DNA from: SAR202 cluster bacterium
GTDB lineage: Bacteria > Chloroflexota > Dehalococcoidia > Lucifugimonadales > JASMAO01
Length of the DNA stretch: 6,166 bases
Reading direction: 5' to 3'
Assembly (NCBI GenBank): GCA_030754315.1
Contig: JASMAO010000096.1
Span: 1 to 6,166 of the forward strand
Shown one piece after another: positions 1 through 6,166 of the stretch. Within the stretch, counting starts at the first letter, position 1. Every line of letters starts with the position of its first letter. The notes under the pieces were generated by a model. It made no database searches and had not been told where the DNA came from. It saw nothing but the letters and a program-made list of their open reading frames with translations. The position numbers and the translations under genes were made by a program.

Positions 1-411
1 GTATTTGTAGCCGTCGGGCTTGTCGTTGGACTTGCATTTGGCGCAGTCGCCAACATAATCGTAGGCGATCTCGGTGTAGCCATTCGTGACTTTGAAACGA
101 GAGGGGATCTGCCATATGGCTGGTTGATCTTGAGATTGATGACACACTTGTTGTTGGTTCTTATCGGTGCTGGGCTTGGCTGGAGATGGTCTTCAATTCC
201 AACGGATCCTGGAACAATACGATACCGGGATTTCTGGCTTGTTTTAGGTATACCAATAAGTCGCCGTATCTTTGTGTACCTTTTAGCAGCGGTTGTGGGT
301 GGCATCGTTACGCTCATGGTTCAGATCTTATACCCGCAAATTGTTCCAGACTGGATAATAGGGAAAGATCCACTGGGAAACTCCTCTACCTCAATTTTGA
401 CTGAACGTTAG
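1..411 (+). CDS. Integral membrane protein, C-terminal part (5' end outside window)
   Basis: The frame is open from base 1 to the TAG at 409-411, giving 136 residues of a protein that begins upstream. An apparent TTG start at 124 is internal: the reading continues upstream through a clear membrane segment, so I do not use it. Three hydrophobic stretches are visible, at about residues 1-22, 42-61 and 91-111, joined by polar loops (Arg/Asp/Glu-rich at 29-36, Arg-rich at 74-77 and 88-89). The tail after residue 112 is polar and ends Thr-Glu-Arg. This looks like a multi-pass cytoplasmic-membrane protein such as a permease subunit or small uncharacterised membrane protein; I recognise no family motif. 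The next gene starts 17 bases downstream, so the two are probably co-transcribed. A role in transport for the downstream catabolic genes is inference only. Confidence 0.75.
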   Translation, partial: VFVAVGLVVGLAFGAVANIIVGDLGVAIRDFETRGDLPYGWLILRLMTHLLLVLIGAGLGWRWSSIPTDPGTIRYRDFWLVLGIPISRRIFVYLLAAVVGGIVTLMVQILYPQIVPDWIIGKDPLGNSSTSILTER

Positions 412-415
412 ACCT

Positions 416-421
416 AAGGAG
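416..421 (+). promoter_or_regulatory. Ribosome binding site AAGGAG for the dehydrogenase
   Basis: AAGGAG lies seven bases before the ATG at 429 and directly after the stop of the membrane protein gene. It fixes the dehydrogenase start and supports translation from a shared transcript. Confidence 0.8.
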
Positions 422-428
422 ATGGGCG

Positions 429-1424
429 ATGCACATCGGAGTCATAGGGACAGGTAGGTTGGGTTCGTTCCGGGCGCGTGCCTTGCGCGGGCTTGCCGAT
501 GTGGATAATTTGATTCTTTATGATCAGAATAGAGAAGTGGCCACCTCTCTTGCCATTGAACTGGAAGCTACGGCAGTTCGCTCGATCAGCGAGGTTATTG
601 ATGCAGGGCTGGATGGCTTAGTGATCTCGACTTCGACTGTGGATCATGTGACGCTTGTAGAAACTGGGATTGAAGCCGGGTTGCCCATTTTTTGTGAGAA
701 GCCGATATCCCTTGACCTTTCAGCTACAGATCGGTTGGTACGGCGAGTATCCTCATCCGGGGTGCAGGTTCAAGTCGGATTTCAACGCCGATTTGATGCG
801 GGTTTCCGAATGGCACACGAGAAAGTGCTCGGGGGTGAACTCGGCCAAATTTATCTTGTTCGTATGGTTGGCCATGATCACGAACCACCTCCAGAAAGTT
901 TCATCAAGGGATCTGGTGGTATGTACAGGGATATGCATATTCACGAATTCGACCTTGTTCCTTGGGTTGTGGGACAGCCCATCATCGAGGTATATGCTGA
1001 GGGGTCTGTATTGGTGGATGAAGCTTTTCGGCGTCATGGAGACGTAGACACGACTGCGGCTGTGTTGAAATTGGCAAGAGGGGCACTGGTAGTGCTTACG
1101 GGCAGCAGACACAATCCGTTAGGTTACGATGTGCGTATGGAATTGCATGGGTCTGGAGACAGCGTTTCCGTTGGTTGGGATAACCGTGCTCCAATTAGGC
1201 CAGTGGAAACCAAAAAATCAGTTGCGGGATCGCCTTACTTGACTTTCTTCGATCGCTTCGCTGATGCCTACCGTGCAGAGTTAGTTGAATTCCTCAGGGT
1301 AGTTAGGGGAGAGATTAAAAGCCCTAGCACTGTAGAAGAGTCTCGCCCAAGCCGCCGAGGGGCGTTTGGGGCCGAGGTTTGGCGAAGAGATCATAGACCT
1401 GTTGTGGTTAACTCCGTAGTTTGA
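429..1424 (+). CDS. Gfo/Idh/MocA family NAD-dependent oxidoreductase, inositol 2-dehydrogenase-like
   Basis: This is a complete 331-residue protein, the usual length for the family. Residues 1-120 form a Rossmann domain: GTGRLG at 7-12 is the dinucleotide-binding turn, and Asp32 at the end of the second strand favours NAD over NADP. The family Glu-Lys-Pro is at 90-92. GFQRRFD at 117-123 closely resembles the matching stretch of myo-inositol dehydrogenases. Lys91, Asp168 and His172 sit where the catalytic Lys, Asp and His of Bacillus IolG are expected (Asp and His four apart, within RDMHIHEFD). GYDVRMELHGSGDSVSVG at 232-249 matches the C-terminal sheet domain. Members oxidise a ring hydroxyl of inositols or related sugars; IolG converts myo-inositol to 2-keto-myo-inositol. 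The exact substrate is not readable, so I give no symbol. The last 30 residues are odd (PSRRG at 307-311 inside what should be a helix). AAGGAG precedes the ATG, and the enzyme should be cytoplasmic. Confidence 0.92.
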   Translation: MHIGVIGTGRLGSFRARALRGLADVDNLILYDQNREVATSLAIELEATAVRSISEVIDAGLDGLVISTSTVDHVTLVETGIEAGLPIFCEKPISLDLSATDRLVRRVSSSGVQVQVGFQRRFDAGFRMAHEKVLGGELGQIYLVRMVGHDHEPPPESFIKGSGGMYRDMHIHEFDLVPWVVGQPIIEVYAEGSVLVDEAFRRHGDVDTTAAVLKLARGALVVLTGSRHNPLGYDVRMELHGSGDSVSVGWDNRAPIRPVETKKSVAGSPYLTFFDRFADAYRAELVEFLRVVRGEIKSPSTVEESRPSRRGAFGAEVWRRDHRPVVVNSVV

Positions 1425-1596
1425 ATATACCCACCAAGATTACTGTTCTTCAAGAGATGATCTGTTAAGGCAGTTATGTAGGAGGATCGTATATTACTTG
1501 CATAGATTTGCTATTTCAGAGATGCCTGATTTTGCATTAAAATTGGCTTTTTAATAATGAGGATCAGAGTTTCTTAATGGAGTTGAGGATTTTTCG
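1425..1596 (+). other. AT-rich spacer with an orphan Shine-Dalgarno-like AGGAGG
   Basis: These 172 bases separate the dehydrogenase from the amidohydrolase and are the only sizeable non-coding stretch. The middle is strongly AT-rich (17 of 60 bases G or C in 1501-1560). AGGAGG at 1480-1485 has no annotated gene behind it; the nearest frame is an 18-codon ORF starting TTG at 1498 and ending TAA at 1552-1554. TATATT at 1490-1495 and TTGCAT at 1532-1537 resemble promoter elements, but no -35/-10 pair has proper spacing, so I call no promoter. I found no strong hairpin with a T-run. The spacer may hold a promoter or leader for the amidohydrolase. Confidence 0.5.
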
Positions 1597-2712
1597 ATGA
1601 TATATGATGGCCACGCCTACTGTTTCCCAGACCTGCGCGGCGACGGTGGGTTTAACGACAGGGACGAATTTCGTAAACACTTACAGCTCGGTATTGCGAG
1701 CCACTTTCAGCCAGTATGGCGCTCGCGAGACAGGGCACCTGTAGATAACAGCGGTCTCATTGACACTCGAAGTGACAGGGGATTCGATTCCCTCAAAGAT
1801 GTCCAGTTTCGTGCGGCCAGTCATGGACGATTTGAGTGGACAATAGATGGCGATGATTACGTTAAACAGTACACTCCCCCGTCTCTCAGAGACATGACAT
1901 ACGATGCAGATGACCTTGTTGCAGAAATGGACTACGCCGGTGTAGATATGGCATTGCTACATCGTACGCCTTATCTGGGTATTGGTAACGAATTCATTGC
2001 CGACTGTTGTAGGAAGTTTCCTGATCGGCTGCAAGGACTTGCACATATTGAGGAATGGTTGATCAGGCCTAACGTCGACGGTGCGATTGAAAAGGTAAAT
2101 CGTGCAGTCAAAGAACAGGGCTTGCACGGTGTTCAGTTCCTGCCTGATCAACTGTCACTGTATGGAGACACTGAAGATTGGGATAGTGACGACTTTAAGC
2201 CGTTCTGGGACGCCGTGGTTTCACTAGGTGTGCCCCTGTTTGTCACGCCTAGTTACTCATCTCTGGCAATGCCTGGAGCCACCGATTCAGAGCCGGTTGT
2301 TGCCCAACTTGGAATGATTCAGCGTTGGATGGATATGTACCCTGGCGTGCCGGTGGTGTTGACCCATGGTCTCAGTTGGAGGTTGTTTATCAAAGACGGA
2401 GGATTATCTATTCCGGACGATGTCTATAATGCTATTCCAGATGATCCAAATTTCCACATTCAACTGCTATTTGCTATCTTTCTTGGTGGCGTGTGGGATT
2501 ATCCAATGGTTCAGGTCAGACCGACTATAGAGGAATTGGTGGGAAGAGTAGGGGCTGAGCGTCTCATATGGGGCACTGACATGCCTATAGTTATGCGTTT
2601 TTACACCTACCGTCAGAATCTCGACCATATGCGTATTTGTTCCGACTTCCTGACCAATGACCAGACTGAACTAATAGTTGGGGGTAACATGGCTCGCCTA
2701 ATGGGTGTTTAA
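1597..2712 (+). CDS. Amidohydrolase-2 family TIM-barrel protein with atypical metal site
   Basis: This complete 371-residue protein matches the amidohydrolase-2 (Amidohydro_2) family, which includes metal-dependent hydrolases and non-oxidative decarboxylases such as ACMSD and gamma-resorcylate decarboxylase. Seen: strand-1 motif DGHAY at 4-8; AEMDYAGVDMALLH at 109-122; FPDRLQGLAHIEE at 141-153; HGVQFLP at 177-183; VPLFVTP at 212-218; VVLTHGLSW at 253-261; IWGTDMP at 324-330; GGNMARLMG at the C-terminus, as usual. Residues 15-100 form a long insertion before the first barrel helix, including QPVWRSRDRAPVDNS (38-52) and QYTPPSLRDM (91-100). The family usually has His-x-His on strand 1 and a His at the end of strand 4; here these are His6-x-Tyr8 and Thr217, while His257 and Asp328 are kept. 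The start is supported by GAGG at 1585-1588, eight bases upstream. Likely cytoplasmic. The substrate is unknown; a carboxylated ring compound would fit the family. Confidence 0.88.
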   Translation: MIYDGHAYCFPDLRGDGGFNDRDEFRKHLQLGIASHFQPVWRSRDRAPVDNSGLIDTRSDRGFDSLKDVQFRAASHGRFEWTIDGDDYVKQYTPPSLRDMTYDADDLVAEMDYAGVDMALLHRTPYLGIGNEFIADCCRKFPDRLQGLAHIEEWLIRPNVDGAIEKVNRAVKEQGLHGVQFLPDQLSLYGDTEDWDSDDFKPFWDAVVSLGVPLFVTPSYSSLAMPGATDSEPVVAQLGMIQRWMDMYPGVPVVLTHGLSWRLFIKDGGLSIPDDVYNAIPDDPNFHIQLLFAIFLGGVWDYPMVQVRPTIEELVGRVGAERLIWGTDMPIVMRFYTYRQNLDHMRICSDFLTNDQTELIVGGNMARLMGV

Positions 2713-2741
2713 CGGATCTGAATCAAAGCAATCGCGCAATC

Positions 2742-2816
2742 ATGCTCACAGCTCCAAGACATAAGGCACTACTGCTACTGGGATGCATGCTGCTTGCGGT
2801 GATGATGGCTGCGTGT
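2742..2816 (+). other. Lipoprotein signal peptide and lipobox Cys25
   Basis: The first 25 codons encode a positively charged start (Arg6, His7, Lys8), a hydrophobic core of Leu, Met, Ala and Val (9-24), and Met-Ala-Ala-Cys at 22-25, an acceptable lipobox. Gly-Gly-Gly-Ser follows the cysteine. This supports ATG 2742 as the start: the next in-frame ATG (2787) would lose the charged end and most of the core. Signal peptidase II would cut before Cys25, leaving a lipid-anchored protein. Confidence 0.85.
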
Positions 2817-5800
2817 GGTGGGGGAAGTCAGGTTGTTGATACCCGAACTCCCGAAGCCAAAGTGGCGGTTAAAGTGGAAGTCGAGCCTTCGCCCACAAAG
2901 GCACCTCCGAAGCCAGAACCAACAAACCCATCCACTCCCACTGAGACGGCTCCTTTGACTACCCCTACGGCCATTCCCACTCGGGTGCCACCTACAGCTA
3001 CTCCTGCCCCGCTGTCCAAAGCAACGTCCACGCCAGTGTCGTCCGCAGTTACACCTAAGCCTTTCGGTTTCGTACACTCGCGTCCAGACGACTTTTACAC
3101 ACCCGCCCTGCCAGTGCCCGACTTTTCCAAGATAGAGTTGACTTGGTTGGGAGACGGCTTTACCCGCGTGACCGGATCAGCAGGGGCTATCCCCGGTGAT
3201 TACCCTGTCTATGTTGTCAGCCCTAACACCGCCCATGCTGCTTTGACCACATCCGACATCGACGGCAGCTTCAAAGCGCAGATAGTAGCACCTCCAGGTT
3301 CTTGGATCATTGTCAAATATGACCCAACAGGTGGCCGCTGGCTTCACTCGGAAATTCTCCAGGACATTAGGCCAGCCCATGTTAACGCGGCGATCGGTGC
3401 AATGGCCCAGGTGCCTTTCGAGTCACCTATCGGAAACGGGGTGCCCTTTGTTATCAGTGGCTCAACTACGCCAGGCCATCTGGATTTCACTCTGATGGGA
3501 CTAATGACCGGCACATTTGAACCTGGTGGCTCGGTGACCCTTAGTGGAAATGCAATAGTGCATGCCGCCGGAGGCTCAGCAGTAGAAATAACTGGTCAAC
3601 TACTGGGTCTTCATACTCGGCTCAGCCCTCTTTTCGACTACACGGGTCAACCTCGGATTATGGCCAACCAGTTCTTTTCCAACATACTCACACCCACAGG
3701 TCTTCCCATCGAACACTGGAATGGTCCAGCGCTGAGCGGTGGTTTGCTACAAACAGACCCTCTTCGACCTGTTGAAGGGGCTGATACCCTCACCGCGCCG
3801 TTCAATTTCCAGATGGAGATTCCGGAGGGTGCAGCCGACGGAGTCTATTCGCTCTGGCTCGACACAGGTAGCAACATCGAAGTTGGGTCTCTGGGTGGAC
3901 CTCGTCCCCACGTGAACCCCTTTATGACCAATCATGCACTTGCTTTCCCTCCATTCACCATCGGCCCTGCAATTTCTCCCCACCTGATATGGACTTTGCT
4001 TACGGACGTGCCCAGCGCAGACGGTAGCCGAGGCACTGAGTCAGCAGATAACGCGGCGAATTTCCAGGTCGCCAACCGCATAGCAACCCAGGCGCACCAT
4101 TACGTTATTCCCCGCCTTTCCAAGGCTACCGGTCAGGAGGTGACCTATCGACTGGAACCATACCTGCCTATGGTCGCCCACGGCGATAGATATATCCCAA
4201 ACGTTCCCAACATTGCTTTCAAATTCCCCTCTGGTACCTTGACCGTCCGAGTCATTCGACCCGATGGCACGGTTGACGCCCTTGGCTCTGCGCCCTTCAC
4301 AACAGCAGCTATCCGTACACCGGCCAGCAGTGGGGGATTGTTACTGGACAACGGGGGTGGCCACCTTGCGGATGTCTTCCAGCTCAGCACCGGATCAGAT
4401 GCCTTCGATTACCAGTTTCCCGTTTATGGTGAATATACCATCGAGATGACCGGGGATGTTGAGGATATCTACGGAAACGTCTACTGGGGTGGTGGCACGT
4501 ACACCATTTTTGTGGCCAAGCCATTAGACATCGAACCGGCGACGTTACCCATGACCCCTTTCGAGGTAGGAGATGTTTTGAACCCTGGCCTTACCCTGCT
4601 GCCCGGTGTTCCAGCCCAGGTAGAGGTTAGAGCCACCCTGTTTATCGAATCCGACCCCAGTAGAATAATTGAGCAACTAGTCACTGGCACTGCCAACCGG
4701 TTCGGCGTCTTCACTCCGGATTTGGATGCAAAGACCATTGAGATGACGGGGCCTGGTGAGCTGCTGGTGGAGACGACCGCCACCTATATCGACCCGGATG
4801 GGGTGCTGTGGATGGGCTCTACAAGATGGGGACAGGTCGTTGCAACGACCGATACGCCCCTGCTTGCCCATGGCAGGCGTGGGCGTGATAGCACTCCCAT
4901 CAGCGATGTGAAACTCTGGTTCAACAGCCCGCATCTTCAGGGTGACTCAGCCCACATCAATTTACCTTTCGCCACCGGCGACATCCTCTGGCAGACCGAC
5001 GATGATGCGGGTCGGGTAATCATCACAGCCCAGGACACCGAGGGGCTCGTGACAGAGGCCATCCGGGCCTGGGACAGTTCAGGGAACTATCTTAGAGGCG
5101 AACATGCGCAACCGCCTCCCACTCTCGAGCAGCGGGCGCGCAATGGCGAGCTACCCTTGGCTTTTGGTACCACTTCAGGCATGAATCCAGCTCTTGTGCC
5201 CGAGGATATCGTGAGCTACGGCTACTGGTATGCTGGAATACAGCGCCCGGGCGAGCGCGTACGGGAAATTATCAGCGACGACGATATCGGAACTGGCTAT
5301 TGGCGTTTCGGGGAGATGTATGCCTTACAGCCTGGCATGGGGAGACAGGGCGATCTTCCGAACGACTTCAAGTTCCAGTTTGGGGGTGTAGTGTTTCGTG
5401 ACACTACGCGAGACTTGAACCGGTACGGAATCTATGGATCGCTTTGGGTGCAGCTAGCCGATGATGACCCTATCGGCTCCCGAGTCTTTCCTCCCTTTCA
5501 AGGCACAAATGGCGGTCCGAGCGGCGGGCCTATACTGACCCTGGATGGGAATGCAATTGATGCCTTTGTTGTGCCATTGGCAGTCCGGCCGGGCACCATC
5601 TTGGAGTCAGGGGACACTTTCTCCTTCTCGGCACAGTTGGCTCCAACATTGCCAGGAAGGGTTGATGTTACGATTTCGGGCCCTGACGGCATCGCCTATG
5701 CCATCTCGGGCCGGGCTAATGCCATAGGCTATTACTACGATCCATCCCAAGACTTCTCGGTTGCAACCCCAGGCCTGTATCATGTATCCGTGACGGCGAC

Positions 5801-6166
5801 CTTCGATTCCCCAACCTCGGCTGGGCCAATGAGTGAGCCTTTCCCCACCGGCACAGTTCTTGGTGCTGTTGAAGGCGGGTTTGACGTATATGTCGTGCCG
5901 CGGAACAGTCCACCCCTGAAGACGACACACCCCCAATGGAGCGTCTTGGACGAAGGTATTAGAGGCGTGCAAGATGTAACTCTTATCGTAGGTTCACCAG
6001 AGGAACAATATGGAAAGGTGCATTTCACAATCAGTATGCCTGGTCACCTGCTGGACAGTGGCACCGTGGACCTGACAGACGGATGGGCCAGGATTGTCTA
6101 TGATCCCCTCGCTTTGAAAAAGATATTCCCAAATATTGATATAAGCGGCCGATTAAGTGATGTTCC
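2742..6166 (+). CDS. Giant exported lipoprotein with Pro/Thr linker and beta-sandwich-like repeats (3' end outside window)
   Basis: From ATG 2742 the frame has no stop for 1141 codons and runs off the end of the window. I read it codon by codon, and the two leftover bases at the end agree with the frame. Layout: lipoprotein signal peptide 1-24 with Cys25; Pro/Thr/Ala-rich linker about 34-108; an Ig-like segment about 127-193 (RVTGSAGAIPG, then DGSF and VAPPGS); a beta-rich segment with FEPG 259-262 and IPEG...DGVYSLWL 360-373; repeat units at 502-592, 603-701, 945-1020 and from 1093; and between them an aromatic-rich stretch (SYGYWYAGIQRPGERVRE 825-842, GGPSGGP 924-930). I see no catalytic signature and cannot name a function. 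Lipid anchoring and extracellular location follow from the signal. The gene begins 29 bases after the amidohydrolase stop with no clear ribosome binding site. Base composition is richer in G+C than upstream. It could be a surface, adhesion or binding protein. Confidence 0.85.
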   Translation, partial: MLTAPRHKALLLLGCMLLAVMMAACGGGSQVVDTRTPEAKVAVKVEVEPSPTKAPPKPEPTNPSTPTETAPLTTPTAIPTRVPPTATPAPLSKATSTPVSSAVTPKPFGFVHSRPDDFYTPALPVPDFSKIELTWLGDGFTRVTGSAGAIPGDYPVYVVSPNTAHAALTTSDIDGSFKAQIVAPPGSWIIVKYDPTGGRWLHSEILQDIRPAHVNAAIGAMAQVPFESPIGNGVPFVISGSTTPGHLDFTLMGLMTGTFEPGGSVTLSGNAIVHAAGGSAVEITGQLLGLHTRLSPLFDYTGQPRIMANQFFSNILTPTGLPIEHWNGPALSGGLLQTDPLRPVEGADTLTAPFNFQMEIPEGAADGVYSLWLDTGSNIEVGSLGGPRPHVNPFMTNHALAFPPFTIGPAISPHLIWTLLTDVPSADGSRGTESADNAANFQVANRIATQAHHYVIPRLSKATGQEVTYRLEPYLPMVAHGDRYIPNVPNIAFKFPSGTLTVRVIRPDGTVDALGSAPFTTAAIRTPASSGGLLLDNGGGHLADVFQLSTGSDAFDYQFPVYGEYTIEMTGDVEDIYGNVYWGGGTYTIFVAKPLDIEPATLPMTPFEVGDVLNPGLTLLPGVPAQVEVRATLFIESDPSRIIEQLVTGTANRFGVFTPDLDAKTIEMTGPGELLVETTATYIDPDGVLWMGSTRWGQVVATTDTPLLAHGRRGRDSTPISDVKLWFNSPHLQGDSAHINLPFATGDILWQTDDDAGRVIITAQDTEGLVTEAIRAWDSSGNYLRGEHAQPPPTLEQRARNGELPLAFGTTSGMNPALVPEDIVSYGYWYAGIQRPGERVREIISDDDIGTGYWRFGEMYALQPGMGRQGDLPNDFKFQFGGVVFRDTTRDLNRYGIYGSLWVQLADDDPIGSRVFPPFQGTNGGPSGGPILTLDGNAIDAFVVPLAVRPGTILESGDTFSFSAQLAPTLPGRVDVTISGPDGIAYAISGRANAIGYYYDPSQDFSVATPGLYHVSVTATFDSPTSAGPMSEPFPTGTVLGAVEGGFDVYVVPRNSPPLKTTHPQWSVLDEGIRGVQDVTLIVGSPEEQYGKVHFTISMPGHLLDSGTVDLTDGWARIVYDPLALKKIFPNIDISGRLSDV
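2841..3065 (+). other. Pro/Thr/Ala-rich low-complexity linker
   Basis: Residues about 34-108 of the lipoprotein are dominated by Pro, Thr, Ser, Ala, Lys and Glu (for example TETAPLTTPTAIPTRVPPTA), with almost no aromatic residues. Such a linker typically holds the folded part away from the membrane or through a wall layer and may carry O-glycans. The first third is rich in Lys and Glu, the rest in Thr and Pro. On the opposite strand this low-complexity DNA creates two false open frames. Confidence 0.8.
4245..4517 (+). repeat. Diverged protein repeat, unit A (residues 502-592)
   Basis: The unit starts with a beta strand ending in ProAspGly (507-509), then Gly-x-Ala, and ends with YGEYTIEMTG (562-571) and a Gly/Tyr-rich turn closing Val591-Ala592. 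Its last 31 residues align without gaps with unit B (offset 109 residues): nine identical positions plus Tyr/Trp exchanges at 581/690 and 587/696. It is probably one beta-sandwich module. Confidence 0.5.
4548..4844 (+). repeat. Diverged protein repeat, unit B (residues 603-701)
   Basis: Landmarks are Pro603, LeuProGly 620-622, Gly-Thr-Ala-Asn 649-652 with Gly655 and Phe657, ProGly 671-672, Val676, and Ala680-Thr681. The same series occurs in unit C with near-equal spacing (Pro to GxAN 46 against 45 residues; GxAN to ProGly 22 against 20). Its end also aligns with unit A, so it links the set. Confidence 0.55.
5574..5801 (+). repeat. Diverged protein repeat, unit C (residues 945-1020)
   Basis: Landmarks are Pro945, LeuProGly 970-972, VDVTISGPDG 974-983, Gly-Arg-Ala-Asn 990-993, Gly996, TyrAspPro 999-1001, ProGly 1010-1011, Val1015, and Ala1019-Thr1020. 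It matches unit B in landmark order and spacing, and unit A in the ProAspGly turn followed by Gly-x-Ala. The match is at protein level; the DNA is too diverged to show a direct repeat. Confidence 0.55.
6018..6166 (+). repeat. Possible fourth repeat unit D, cut by window end (from residue 1093)
   Basis: VHFTISMPG at 1093-1101 parallels VDVTISGPD of unit C, and TyrAspPro at 1120-1122 follows after 27 residues, against 25 in unit C. The unit is incomplete because the window ends. Confidence 0.35.

Noticed and set aside
124..411. TTG at 124 as the start of a 95-residue protein
   Set aside because: The frame is open back to base 1 and encodes a further membrane segment there, so the TTG is internal.
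670..1112. Overlapping ORFs in other frames (670-1047 plus strand, 753-1112 minus strand)
   Set aside because: They lie inside the well-supported dehydrogenase, and their translations show no family features.
1490..1557. Promoter candidates TATATT, TTGCAT and TAATAAT in the spacer
   Set aside because: No pair of -35 and -10 elements has 16-18 base spacing, and such motifs are common in AT-rich DNA.
2775..3077. Minus-strand ORF of 100 codons, and a second one at 2828-3031
   Set aside because: They lie antisense to the low-complexity linker of the lipoprotein. Their Arg/Gly/Trp-rich and Val/Gly-rich composition is what Pro/Thr codons give when read backwards.
5386..5409. Hairpin with a stem GTAGTGT/ACACTAC and a six-base loop
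   Set aside because: It lies within the lipoprotein coding frame and has no T-run after it. It is short enough to be chance in a window of this size.
5694..5729. Inverted repeat GCCTATG...CATAGGC with a 22-base loop
   Set aside because: The stem is only seven pairs with a long loop, inside coding sequence of repeat unit C; probably chance.
5607..5972. Minus-strand ORF of 121 codons, and its overlapping neighbours 5716-5928 and 5780-6028
   Set aside because: They lie antisense to the continuous lipoprotein frame, with no domain-like sequence and no good ribosome binding site seen.

Overview
The window looks like bacterial chromosome from an environmental lineage. I lean towards Chloroflexota, perhaps a SAR202/Dehalococcoidia-type organism. 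The reasons are a Gfo/Idh/MocA dehydrogenase next to an amidohydrolase-2 protein, and a very large lipoprotein with a Cys-Gly-Gly-Gly start followed by a Pro/Thr-rich linker. The taxonomic guess rests on protein style only and is inference. All four genes lie on the + strand and point the same way. I see no RNA gene, mobile element, CRISPR array or convincing terminator.

Layout. (1) Positions 1-411 hold the C-terminal 136 residues of an integral membrane protein whose start lies outside the window. (2) After a 17-base gap with a good ribosome binding site comes a complete NAD-type dehydrogenase of the inositol 2-dehydrogenase-like group (429-1424). (3) A 172-base AT-rich spacer (1425-1596) contains an unassigned AGGAGG. 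(4) A complete amidohydrolase-2 family protein follows (1597-2712); it keeps the fold signatures but lacks two of the usual metal-binding histidines. (5) From 2742 to the last base runs one uninterrupted reading frame of at least 1141 codons. It encodes an exported lipoprotein made largely of beta-sandwich-like segments, and its end lies beyond the window. It is the largest and least explained object here, and a search for complete ORFs misses it because it has no stop inside the window.

How the parts may work together. The membrane protein and dehydrogenase are probably co-transcribed, and the spacing suggests the amidohydrolase and lipoprotein are too. The first three genes fit uptake and catabolism of a polyol, sugar-like or carboxylated ring compound, but no substrate can be named from sequence. 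The lipoprotein would sit outside the membrane as a surface or binding protein. Its link to the catabolic genes rests only on position, and its higher GC suggests it may have a separate history.

The main points for a second look are the giant lipoprotein, the diverged repeats inside it, and the altered metal site of the amidohydrolase.
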